The notes under the pieces were generated by a model. It was not told where the DNA came from. It saw nothing but the letters and a program-made list of their open reading frames with translations, and searched no databases. A DNA stretch of 64,000 bases, taken from Kappaphycus alvarezii (Eukaryota > Rhodophyta > Florideophyceae > Gigartinales > Solieriaceae). Location: the NCBI GenBank assembly GCA_002205965.3, contig NADL03000624.1, positions 434,001 to 498,000 on the forward strand, given 5' to 3'. Shown in pieces: positions 46,901 through 57,379 of this stretch (its first letter is position 1; each line of letters begins with the position of its first letter). The translations under genes were made by a program, and so were the position numbers.

Positions 46901-47182
46901 CTAAACATAAAGCACGTCGTCATGAAGGCGGTCGTCAGAGACGGTCTCTATGCGCTACCGTGTTACCTTACTCGACTAACACTACAGTCTAGCAAATTAA
47001 AGGTTGATACCAACTCGAAGTTGTTTCCAACATGTGGAAAGGCTTGCTTAGTTATTGTTTGTAAAAAACGCTCAGTAAAGTTCCAGAGTTGTGTGGATGG
47101 TTGATATCAAAGAACTGCATGGAATATCAACACATCATGTGTTGATCATAAGTTCCCTTACAAAGCCGACTCGAGGCCACTG

Positions 47183-47254
47183 GCCAAACGCACTGCGTTT
47201 GGCAGTATGCCTAATGAATAGCATCCATTAGGCATAATGCGTTTGACATGACAG
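47183..47254. repeat. Double hairpin
   Basis: The first hairpin is GCCAAACGCA-C-TGCGTTTGGC (47,183-47,203), perfect. AG follows, then TATGCCTAATG-AATAGCATC-CATTAGGCATA (47,206-47,236), perfect 11-bp arms. Downstream ATGCGTTTG can instead pair with the first left arm, so alternative folds exist. Confidence 0.9.
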
Positions 47255-47329
47255 CAGCGTTTCCGACACGCTGCAGCGGCCGTCAGAGATTCTTTCAGTA
47301 TACGTTTTAAGACGATATAGGGACAAAGA

Positions 47330-47800
47330 ACCGATTGGGAAGAGAATATTCCCCGAGTTCTTTACGGATATCGGAGACGTTGTCTGTCTACTTGTGTTCC
47401 ACCGTTCGAGTTGATGTTCGGAATTCCGCCACGTATTGAACCTTCGTATGCCGGATCTATGTTGTGAAGCACGCCGGACGAGCATTTGAAGTACGAGTTG
47501 CTCACTGCAGAGTTACTACAAGCTCATAGGAGAGACCTGCAATTGCGCCAAGCAGCAGGACGTTATGTTCTCGGAATGCAGAAGTTTAATGTTGGTGATT
47601 TGGTTCTGGTGGCCAATGATCAATCGCTCACATCGGCAGGAAAGTGGCCTGCGTTTAAGTCCCGTTACTAAGGCCCTTGTCTTGATTCGAAAGCGTTGAA
47701 CTCAAGGTATTGGCTTGTGTCGAGGAACGATCACCATTAACGCCGCTCGATTCATGCCCGTCGTCTTTTGACGTACACTCTACGTCCAGGGAATCTCTTG
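47330..47800 (+). pseudogene. LTR-retrotransposon (Ty3/gypsy-type) integrase C-terminal relic
   Basis: Plus-strand fragments: PPFELMFGIPPRIEPSYAG (about 47.40-47.46 kb), then a 61-codon open frame (47,486-47,671) with RLRQAAGRY-like helix, MQKFNVGDLVLVAND and GKWPAFKSRY, then -ARRLLTY- near 47.77 kb. The order PFELMFG...F-VGD-VLV...-K(W)-.-.-Y matches the end of gypsy integrases. No LTR or reverse transcriptase is visible nearby, so this is a solo fragment. Confidence 0.6.
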
Positions 47801-47947
47801 GACTAAGAGTCGCTTGTTGTATTAAGTTCAAATGAATGGGTTTCTCTTCTGTTGTTCTTATTGTTTTGTTGCATTGATCAAGTTTAGTACTCATGAAATT
47901 GCTTTACTCCCCATGCATGTCACATTTCCTATTTTTTCTATCTCCTT

Positions 47948-48690
47948 TTACTGATGGCTCGTCATCCTGAATAATTTGGTTTGAGAGGCCACGAAGAGTT
48001 CCCGTACCTCCGCGAGCCTTGCATTGGAGAAGCTCCCAGCACATGTAGCAAGGGCCGCTGTTTCTAAGCGCATAGGTCGGTCTTCGATTCCGTTAAGTAT
48101 CCAACCCCGTCTACTGTCCACCGCGACGCAATGATCTAATTCGTTACCCGCTGCCAGTCGCACGATGCACACCGCTGCCAAAGCAGTCACGAAGTAGTTA
48201 ATGTTTCTCACGGCACGTAGGTCTGCTTTGCGTAGGTCTAAACTCATTCCCAACCCCTGCACATGTCTGGTGCACGATGAGACGGAGAGAAAGGGAGTTT
48301 GTTTTTTTGTCCAGTTTGGCCGTGGGTATGTGAGCCACCGTTTGCCCGTATAGTGCCTGGATGCCATTGACGATTGAAACCTTCATACAGTTCCCACCAT
48401 GAGTACGCATCGCGAGAGGAGGAGCATCTAAGATAAGGAACCCAACAGAGCGGTTGTCCTATTCCCTTGCACCGGGACCACCAAGCGCGATACTGTACCC
48501 TTGATGTTCTTCAAGCCAATTTCCGAGCTGTCGCATCATACGACCAGGTCGTAGGTCCATGCAGAGGTTCTTCGGTAGTCGGATGCAAGACGCAGCGGTT
48601 AGTGGTGCACTCTTAGCCGATTCGGTTTCGGCGCGTACGACGTAGTTCGGGTTGCGACCACCTCTCTCCCAAACTCGCATTGATTTGGGA
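47948..48690 (-). pseudogene. Element-borne protein with possible cysteine-peptidase-like motifs
   Basis: Minus-strand fragments in order: NLCMDLRPGRMMRQLGNWLE, EHQGYSIALGGPG (48,459-48,680), then RTHGGNCMKVSIVNGIQAL (48,198-48,410), then NELDHCVAVDSRRGWILNG and PMRLETAALATC (47,948-48,367). A Cys in GGNC followed about 100 residues later by His in DHCVAVD resembles the catalytic pair of papain-fold peptidases carried by some transposons. This is a motif-level suggestion only. At least one frameshift and one stop break it. Confidence 0.35.
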
Positions 48691-48699
48691 TCGACGGAG

Positions 48700-50030
48700 A
48701 AGAAAGATTAGGATCCGCCCTGCAATCTGGATGATGCGTAGATATGCCCGCGTTCCATCACTTCCTCGCGCGTTAGGGTGATGCCGTCGCCAAGCATAAT
48801 TTTTCGACAACCATCCTACCTTTTTTGGTGTTCACGGATGTGGCCTAGACAAATGTGTCCTGTGGCTGAGCAGGCAAGCATAGAGTAGGAGAATGACTCG
48901 ACGGTTGAGTAGATGGGGTCGAAGGCTGCTCTTCTTGGTTGGTGTTGGAACGGTTGTTCTTGAGAGACGTTGGTTTGACTTGACCACTGCGTCCACTACG
49001 ACCACGCTTTCCCCTTATACTGTAATTGACCAAGTGGCACGGGCGAGCCCCTCAAACAACAACGTCACGTCCCCGAAGGCAGGTCAAGGCTGCGTGGCAG
49101 GGCTCTGCGACCGCGGGATCCAAATGGGAGCGCAGGTAGGGGGAAAGCGCGACGAAGAGAACGGGCAAACTTTTGCAACGCGACGTCAAGAGAATGAGGA
49201 AGGTCGGGTGTCGTTGACTGTTCGCATCCTGAGACTGCTGGTGTGACCACGCTCAAATTGCATTCGACTACCTGAGTCTGAGTACAAAAGGCAAAAAAAA
49301 ATCTTCCTCGCTGTGCAACATGGTAAAAAGAGCTCCGAAACTTTAAGATAATACAGTACTTGACATTTAAATGTTTAGAACCTGGACTCCCTTGCTGTGC
49401 CACAAGGTAGAATAATGCCCGACATTTCAATTCAATTCAGTACTATTTAGCAGTTAACGGTTTCGGAACCTGGACTCCATATTTAAAATATGTGCCTTCT
49501 TCGTTTTATTCAATCTCAATCACTTGCTCACGGTGGTTCAAGTCCGCAAAAATCCGCCTGTGATGTATGAGTCAGGCGTCTTAATACTAGAAATAAAGGA
49601 ATTTTGGACAGGACAGATGTGGAGAAAACTGAGAGCACTGTTCTTTCTTATCGTCTTTGTTCTTTTTTCTACTCTAGATCGTTCCTTCACAATTGGATTA
49701 ATTTATACTACGGAGAGACTCCAACGTTGCAGTACTGAGTATTGACTCAAAGAGGAGAACGTCCCCATACTACATACAAATTAGGGCCATTACCAACTCG
49801 TACGGCGAACCGCTTACGGCCCGTCAAAACTCAGAACACACACCAAAGAAACCATCAAGGCACGCACATGCAACAACTAGCCGGGGTGGGGTAAAATTAC
49901 TGACAACCTTACAATTATATCATCACTTCAAACCCCCAAATCATTACAACTGAACATAAAAGTCTAATATGCGCTATTTGTAGCCTACAGCTCACAAAGA
50001 AGTTGCATGTAGACCAAACTTTGGCAAAGA
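48700..50030. other. Unassigned, with 80-bp repeat units
   Basis: Open frames at 48,845-49,430 on both strands have no recognisable motif. Two of the three 80-bp repeat units lie at 49,300-49,480. Confidence 0.35.
49300..49480. repeat. 80-bp repeat, two tandem units plus a third at 50,607-50,690
   Basis: Shared words are TTGCTGTGC(A/C)ACA(T/C/A)GGTA, then AGCTCC(G/A)AAA, CAGTACTT or GTACTT, and an AACCTGGACTCC junction. Units begin at about 49,309, 49,390 and 50,607. The third lies inside the hairpin-rich stretch, and its CTCCAAAA/TTTTGGAG ends form a stem. Confidence 0.75.
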
Positions 50031-50031
50031 G

Positions 50032-51151
50032 GCCTCATCCTTTTCTGGTAGGTTAAATTTGTCAGAACAGGATGAGGCTACCTTGCTTCACATTTCAAGT
50101 TTCATCGCGCCGAACGGGATGCACTATTCTGTATATACGATATTTTGTGTACAGTCCCCAAGGTGCATACCTCAGTTCATCCTACTAATATTCAGTGAAT
50201 GCTAGCAGGAGGAACGGGTCGCACCTCCGGGGTTTCAAAAACCTGCTAGGTTAAGTAACACTCCCGGTCTCCACAGCGATGGCGACAAATCTTCAATAAT
50301 ATATCGGGGAGGGCACGGAGGAATTTAACGCTAAAGAAAGAAATGAGAGCAGGTAGTTAGAAGGGGGTGGATGACACTGCCATCCTGCCTTCGAACTATG
50401 TCGCAGCCTGCAACGGCTCAGTCGTTTCAGGCTGCAGCATAGGTGACATCATAATATGACCAAGTCTGAGTCGCATCATGATGCCACCACCACTGAATCA
50501 GGAAGTAGTGATACAGACATTTCCTGCATTACTGGTGGTAGCATCATGAATTCAAGTCCATAAGTTACTGAGATGGAATGAAACACTGTTTTATTTCATT
50601 CGATCTCCCTTGCTGTGCAACACGGTAAAAATAGCTCCAAAAATTTACGATATTAGCGTACTTCGCAGTTAAAGTTTTGGAGGGCTGCAACATCGGGGAT
50701 CAGTGAAGAATCAGATTGAAGGGGCTATCATTTTTAGAGGTTCCTGGGACATCCAACTAAAAATGATTTGATGTAGAGAGTTGAAGTGCCAAGCGTAGCC
50801 TACGCTTCGCACTTCGACCCCCTGAAGCGGTCGACTTCTGTAGGGAAGCTTTCCCCTGCAGGAACTTGTGTTGAATTAGTTGCAGTGCTTTGGCAAGAGA
50901 AAATAGAGCCTTTCCCTACCCACTTAGTAAGTGGATCCGACTCGACCACTTCGGAAGTGGTCTGTATTCAATAGACCACTTTTGATCCGCCCATTTCTCT
51001 GCAACTTGAAGTTGAAGTTGCAGAGGAAAGGGAAGAGCGAGGAAACCGATGCAGGGTATGTTCGAGTGCTTTTCAAGTACACCATGATGTCGAACAGCAT
51101 GCTGGAGTTGGTTAATAAACTTAACGGCCTCGTGCACGGTTTCACCGTGCA
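50032..51151. repeat. Hairpin-dense array, about 1.1 kb
   Basis: Stem-loops that can be checked by eye: 50,032-50,078 (16-bp arms, 1 mismatch); 50,202-50,249 (8 bp); 50,396-50,442 (15 bp, 2 mismatches); 50,477-50,548 (about 29 bp, imperfect); 50,570-50,607 (14 bp, 1 mismatch); 50,635-50,682 (8 bp); 50,727-50,767 (11 bp perfect); 50,783-50,815 (15 bp, 1 mismatch); 50,839-50,860; 50,920-50,934 (7 bp); 50,944-50,962 (9 bp perfect, GACCACTTC-G-GAAGTGGTC); 50,997-51,025 (11 bp perfect); 51,059-51,096 (7 bp); 51,095-51,104 (10-base palindrome); 51,133-51,151 (8 bp). Arms are different sequences, so this is not one repeated hairpin. No credible protein is encoded. Confidence 0.85.
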
Positions 51152-51501
51152 ATGCAAAATCTGACCCAGTCTTCTTTTTTGGAAATTTTGAGGGCTTTAA
51201 TTCGACGAGGTAGCGCAACTAGTGAGACAGCTGAAGTTATGTTTTGAGTCCTTCAAATTTCTACCGTTTCGTGCAGCAAGAGATTGGCATTACTGCTTGT
51301 AAACTAACAGAGTTGAATGAAACGCTTTATTGAGCAAAGTAGCAAAGAGCAAATTTCGCAATCACTAAACGAGTAACCTCACTCCTCTCCCGTGTCCTCG
51401 CAAAGGACTGGGATATTGTAATCAGCGGAATACTGTTTCACCTCCGTTCCAGGAGAGTCGCAGTGGCAATCGTAATAATCATCGACAGTCCAAAGCAAAC
51501 A

Positions 51502-53994
51502 TCAGACAATTTCATTAAAGCATACATGCGTTAGTGCAATGTAGATGGGTCCATTCCGAAGATTCTGAAAATCATTTGTGTAATTAAGACTGCTGTTGTT
51601 AAGAGACCCAATCAAAGAATCCCGATTGGGCACTACAAGCTTATCCATGAACTCAACCTCTCCGGTGTCCGCTTTCTTTTTCTGTAGTTCAGTTGCAAGT
51701 AGTGACCCACTGTACTTGAGAAAAGCTTCTGTTGCAATCAGTAGAAGCTCTTTGAACTTTCCCTTCAATATTGTGGGCTCAGTTCCAATTTTTAATTGTG
51801 TAGATTTCTTCCTCTTCAAATCCTTGATAAGTGAGGTTATCCACGCATCAAGCCGTGCAACAAGCATTATGCTAATCTCATCCGCCTTCGTAATCTTCTC
51901 TCCTAAGGAGGTCTCAGGGACTATTCGTGCAGGCTCATTAGCAAAAATGGTGTTAATCCCATCCAGTTCCCTACACGGTAATGGATCCGTACCTTTGCAC
52001 AGATCTCCTCGAATGTTGCTCGTCTCCACCATGAAGTGACAATCTGGCCGCTCGTATCCTTTTTGATGAGCTTACGGATGGCTTCATTGAACTGCTTCTC
52101 GCGTCTCTTCAATGTCGCTGTATCGATAACCTTAACTTTCTTCGAAGAGACGATCAAAGAATACCCGAGCTCTACAAAGTAGGTTGACTTCAAAGCCTTC
52201 TTCCGAATACCGACATTCTCCCGACAAATCCCAATCAGACGCCTAACAAGGTCTGTGCTATTCCCTGCCAAATTCGTGATGCGTTCCTTCGTTGTAGAAT
52301 CAAAACGTTTCTCAGCATTCATTACCCGCCATGCAACGCTCTGAAATGGCAGTACATAACACAAATTATCAGAAAAGAAGAACTCTCCCATTTAAGCCAG
52401 ATTCATTGGACAACGTGGAACACTCCCGACACCCAGTCGAGCAGTATTGTCCTTTCCCGACTCAGACAAGAATAACACATCTCCTACCGGAATCCCTACT
52501 TCCAGTCCCTGTGAGTAGATGGAATCGTCCTTAGTTTTCAGCTCACCTTCACGACCACACCATTCTTACTGCCGATGCCCTGGAGGTTGCTCTATATTCG
52601 GATACCAAGTGCGTTCGGTATTAAGGGAAGCAAATTCAGATGGAAAGGTTTCTGTAGCCACAAACTTCGCGACCCTTGGCATCTGGTTGTAGAGTCCCAG
52701 AAGGATGTGAATCCAATCATCCTCTGCTCCCTCCCTCCTGGGCGCGATAGTTATCGCCAACCGCTTACACATGACACCTTTCATCCCGACCAAATAGCCC
52801 TCAGAAGAGGACCTTGCGGAACATCTCGAAGCTGTTTGAACAAGGACCATCTGGCCCCGCAGGGATGCGACAGTTGTTTTCTCTTTGCCAAGCGATAAGT
52901 GCAACAAGTCGACAGTTTTCTCGAGCTGGAGAATGCTGCGATTCTTTCTGGTAATTTCCCCATTCGCTTCGTTCATTTGTCGACGAAAGCCAGCGATCTC
53001 CATCTCCAATGCTCGCGTGCTGGGCAGAACGGCTTCCTGGTCTTCTACCATGATGCGCGATTTTGTCGAGACTCTGCGCTTTTTTGCACCGCGTGTCATG
53101 CACTGGCCCATGTCGCTCGACTGAGGGGTAAATCTTCTGAAATATTTCCAAATATCGACAATGACCCTGACAGTCCTAGTTTGTCTGCTTCCAAGGACAA
53201 ACTTTTCCTTTAATCACCGACGTTTTCTCGGTTGCTTCCATCAGCTCCACCAGCCGCAAAACGGGCCCTTTTGACTCAGAATTTTACGTCCCTTCGATCG
53301 CATGCAGAAAGTGTTGACATTCAGGAAGGGCTTGTCGCAGCCATCTTCTCCATCGGAGGGATCATTATCACCAAGACATGCATTGTCCTGAGAATCATCT
53401 ACCCCATCATAATCATTTTCAACTTCAATCTGGGTCACTTCCTTCCTAATGTTCAAAACAACCTTTTCACTCTCCAGTGGGTTATCAAGTTTCACGGGTT
53501 GCGCAACATCGTGCACGGGCTTCGAAGCAGAATTATTATTTGGAGAGTATTTAAGGGGGAAGAGGACCAGAGGTACTTAGGGAACATCCTTGAAGGGGGA
53601 GGATTCCTGTACACGGAAACTTGGCGAGAACTCGCGGTGTGTTGATTGCCAGTTGTTTGATGAGCTTTGATACCTTTTGAGTATTCCGGATCCATTGCGA
53701 CCAAAGGGGTTGTGGTAGTGATATGGGACCCTTGCAACTCATTGATGTCGCTGTCATCGAGATCCGATCTCACAGAGTCTGTGACCTTGGGGACACGTTG
53801 TGTGGGCTTGGCGGGGTGCGGAATCCTACCACCCATTCTATGCGAACCGCACCTTTCAAATATTAAAAAACTAAATCGATCACCCCCATTCTATGTGAAG
53901 AGATGTGGACGGCACCCGCTGATGTCATTTTCGTGGCCAGCGGAGTGGATTTCCGGGTACGACCCTGCAGTATTTTGTTACCGTCGGAGCCCAT
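51502..53994 (-). CDS. Multi-exon gene of unknown function
   Basis: The last two exons are well supported. 52,340-51,993 (116 codons, SVAWRVMNAEKRFDSTTKER to FEEICAK) joins 51,933-51,502 (143 codons, PARIVPETSLGEKITKADE to FNEIV) across a 59-base intron, AAG|GTACGG...GCTAATGAG, in phase 0. Upstream, an acceptor CTGCCATTTCAG ends at 52,341, and a small exon (GLEVGIP, 52,488-52,508) sits between candidate introns of 147 and 38 bases. Earlier coding pieces are a coiled-coil segment (52,566-53,111; MEIAGFRRQMNEANGEI, SILQLEKTVDLL), an acidic piece (53,241-53,516), a Ser/Thr-rich piece (53,492-53,836) and a possible start at 53,994 (MGSDGNKILQGRTRK). I recognise no domain. How the upstream pieces join is uncertain, and they could be two genes. 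Confidence 0.5.
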
Positions 53995-54079
53995 GGGAGG
54001 AAAGTGGTTGGAAGGGGTTGGTAGAAGGAAATAGGTACGAGGGACTTTATGTGTGGATTGGGAGAGTTTGATGTTTTTG

Positions 54080-54450
54080 AGATGGTAGGGGAGTATTAAA
54101 ACTCAAGAATTACTCGGACGTTGGGGCCAGAAATGTCCAGGAACAAAACTTATGTTGGACAGATTCTTCTCCTCGAATCTAGGGAGTCATTCTAACCATT
54201 TCTATGAAGCCTTGAAACGAATTGGCCAGCTCTCGAAACATGGCAACCCCTCTCATGTCATCCGGTTCTTGGTATCATGTAGAATATCAAATTGTAGTTT
54301 ACACTGACATGGATTTTTGTTTATTTTTGTACTTATGAGTTTCCCACCGCACCGTGAGACCTGTTTCATACTTGAACTGATTTCTTTATTTTCTTGAGTA
54401 TCATTTAATGTACGTTGGTTGGTTGCGTTCATAAAACATTTTTAGTAAAT
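54080..54450. other. Non-coding gap
   Basis: No gene or repeat recognised between the unknown gene and the CCAGG-rich repeat. Confidence 0.4.
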
Positions 54451-55640
54451 ATTTAATCGTAAGGGAGTTTGGGATTCCCTCGAGGAATCAGGGGTTCTTT
54501 CTCAGTGTTCTTCCAGAAACCCTAGGTCTCTCCAGGAATCCTTTAATTTTCTCCAGTAATCTTATGATTTTCTCCAGTAATCCTGTGAATTTCCCCAGGA
54601 GTACTGTGTCTTCCCCAGGAATGGTAAGAATCTTTCAGGTTTTGGGATTTTTCATCAGAGTTGGGAGTTTGAGTCGCTAATATAATGAATTAAAAGCAAA
54701 AGTTAGGTAACTAATTTCCTGGACATTACAGTTAAGCATAGGGATCCATTCATTAGTCCTGGGTTCCTTGAGGGATTTCCCAGGATTCCTGGGACTTTCT
54801 CCAAGAATCCTGGGATTCTGGCTAAAAATTTTGGGGCTTCTCCAAGAATTGTGAATATCTTCGAGGTTTATGGGTACCATACCACGCAATTGGGAGTTTT
54901 AGTCTCCAATACGACCAGTTAACGACAGAAAAAGAGATGTGGGTCGACATCGTACTATTTATGGAAATATATCGGTTTTCGGTCTGATCCAGGAATTCCT
55001 CAAGGATCAGGAGGAAACCTGGGCCACCCCTGGAATATTCCCTATGTATCAATTTAAGTGAAAGAAACTATATTAATGATGAAACTTACTTAAACACCTT
55101 TTAGCCATCATGAAGCTGTTTCTACAGTTGATGGCTAATTACTTTGGTGAATTTCAAAGAGTATGCTCCACATCGAGGATGCATCCAAGAATACCTGGGA
55201 ATTACTCATGTTTCCTCGGATAGCCTGGGGTGAATAAGTATCTCTAGAATAGAAATCTGTCGATAGTCGCTTTTTGTACCAGCATGAAAATTCTAAAAAA
55301 CTTGGAAACAGACTTATCTTATTTGAAATACACCAGAAAAGGTCTGCTCTTTTCTTGTCCCTGGGGAATCCCCGGGAATTCTTGTCTTCATAATTCGTCA
55401 TATTATTGAATTTTATATTGTTCGATTTTCCTTGAGTAATTTTCCAAGTTTCGCCCAGGTAAAGGTCCCCGGATTCCTAGGATGCAATGTACAGGATTTT
55501 TTCAGCAATGTGTTTTGTTATTTACAGTGCTTACAGCCTACCCCAGGATTCAACCCCAGGAAACCCGGAAAATCTCGAGGTTGTTCTGGGCCATTACTGG
55601 GAACAGGATATCGCCTGGGAGTCTGGGGGTGTTCTTGGGA
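54450..55640. repeat. CCAGGAATCC-rich dispersed repeat array
   Basis: TCC(A)GGAATCCT and CCCAGGATTCCTGGG words recur irregularly. A longer block starting (A/G)TTGGGAGTTT(G/T)AGTC recurs at about 54,659 and 54,889. The base words are those of the 169-bp array at 40.1-40.8 kb, but the period is not constant. No coding sequence. Confidence 0.65.
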
Positions 55641-55771
55641 TTGCAAAATTATTGACGCTACTATGTATCTATGTTCTCTTTGATGTTTGCACCAGGCTTA
55701 TAGACGTCGTTAACAACATCTTCAGCGGTAGGAGATGAAATAACTGAATTGGTTGACACAAGTGGGGCCAA

Positions 55772-56330
55772 CTATTTGACAGCTCTTCTCCTTGCTTTCT
55801 GTAGCGCTTCCGCCTGCATCAAGTTAAAATACTCAAATACATCATCTTTGTTACATTCTGCAAGAGCCGATGAGAACAGCATTATTTCATTATAACGATC
55901 AAGGCAGGCGTTTCTAGCTTGCTGTAGCTCCACCGTTTTCTCTGCTATCTTCAGACGCCTTTGTGCTGATTCTGCTTTTCTAGCAAGCTCTTTGCCCTTA
56001 CATCTTCTCATTGGATGTTCCTTCTTCGCAGAATCGGAGTTACTTTCGGCATTAACATCCTTATTATCATCAAAGAAGACGATTTCGCCAGACGATACTT
56101 GAGCAGCACTTTCTTCCGTTAGACTTTTGAGTGCCGACAAGCCGCCTATAAACTTTTCATGATAGCGCAATATCTTCCACCGCTTCAAAAAACTTTAAAT
56201 GTTTGACACAGTTGTCTGCAGCAGAACTTATCTTTACCCCATAGTGAAGATCCGTCGCCACTCGGTATATATCATTTTCGCTGACTCCCGTTGGCTTCGA
56301 GCGCTGGATGCTGCTAACAAATCCTTAATA
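55772..56330 (-). pseudogene. Harbinger-type accessory gene (NAM-associated-like) relic
   Basis: Minus strand: SENDIYRVATDLHYGVK, then in another frame WKILRYHEKFIGG, a Ser/Asp-rich linker, CKGKELARKAE, NACLDRYNEIMLFSSALAEC, DVFEYFNLMQAEALQKARRR and a stop at 55,772. The pattern 'CWxILRxHxKF ... KRAK ... L.RYNEI.LFS ... EYF.LM...AL.KAR' is that of the accessory proteins found beside plant-type PIF transposases. One frameshift is visible near 56,190. No transposase lies next to it here; the matching subgroup is at 39-40 kb. Confidence 0.6.
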
Positions 56331-56399
56331 TTTAACGCATTCTTTGTTGATAAGCTTGTTACTGCACTCGAGTGACTCGACAGTCCTAGAGCTGCTTGT

Positions 56400-57095
56400 G
56401 ATGGGCCTTAAGCTACAGTAAACTTCCAATATACGGGAGAAAAACTCGACAGATTTCTGCTCAGAACCAACAACTGGGTCCTCAGAAAATTTGAAACACG
56501 CACGGGCTTAGGTTTGATTGTCCGATATTGTGTAGTTCGCTCCTCTGACGAGAGTTGCGCTCTGTTGAAGAATAGCGCTATGCGAATGCGCATTCGAATT
56601 TACAGATGGATGAAGACTAGAGCTGGTTGGGATTGTTGATTCCCCCGGATGGGCCGGAGTCTGGGCTCCAGACATAGGTGCATGTGATTGGATGGGAACT
56701 TCGTCGCTTGGGGAGAGAAAGAGTAGGGAAGAAACATGGAATGCGAGGGAAGCGTGAAGAAAGATGGCGGGAACCGAGCTCGACATTGTCGCCAATTCAT
56801 TCCCAGATGTGAAATGAGCAAATGAGACGCCGCCCACTGTTACTTTCTCTGATGAAAAGGGCTAAATTTCAGGGCTACTGTTGGTTGACAGAGCCACAGA
56901 TTATGGTTTCAGAATAGATTTTATTTTATTCTCGTCCCGGTGGGGATAGCTCAAGCGAAGTAAATTACCAGTTTTACATTTTACATATTCATATTGCACG
57001 GGTGGGGATGCTCTTGAGTGTGGTTGGGATCTATTCCGTAGCCCTTGTCCTTTGCTTACGACCTTTTTTCCAGCCAAAAGAGAAGTTGCACCTAT
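56400..57095. other. Unassigned flank of Harbinger element 2
   Basis: An open frame at 56,508-56,837 (minus, Ser/Pro-rich) may be a further 5' part of the accessory relic. Otherwise nothing is recognised. Confidence 0.3.
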
Positions 57096-57379
57096 ACTGG
57101 GCCGTTCCTGAAATCCCTTTTTGCGGAAGTCGCGAAATAATAACTTTTCTCTTTAATTGAAAAAGGTCCGTTGTACTGGGATCTGAGATCGTGATATCAA
57201 AACTCAAGCATGGCATATACACATGCTCCTACTCGATCGATTCAAACCAATCATCCTCACTGATGACAATTCGACGTCACAATCATCTAATCATGCCCAG
57301 CATCTTAAACTTTCTCTTAACTATGCTCATCATCAATCATTAGCAGCGCGTTGCTGTTGACTTCGGATATCAGCTTTCT

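Noticed and set aside
50032-51151. CRISPR array
   Set aside because: There are no identical direct repeats with regular spacers; the hairpin arms all differ.
52575-53213. Plus-strand open frames opposite the unknown gene
   Set aside because: The minus strand shows a coiled-coil pattern and splice signals; the plus frames have neither.
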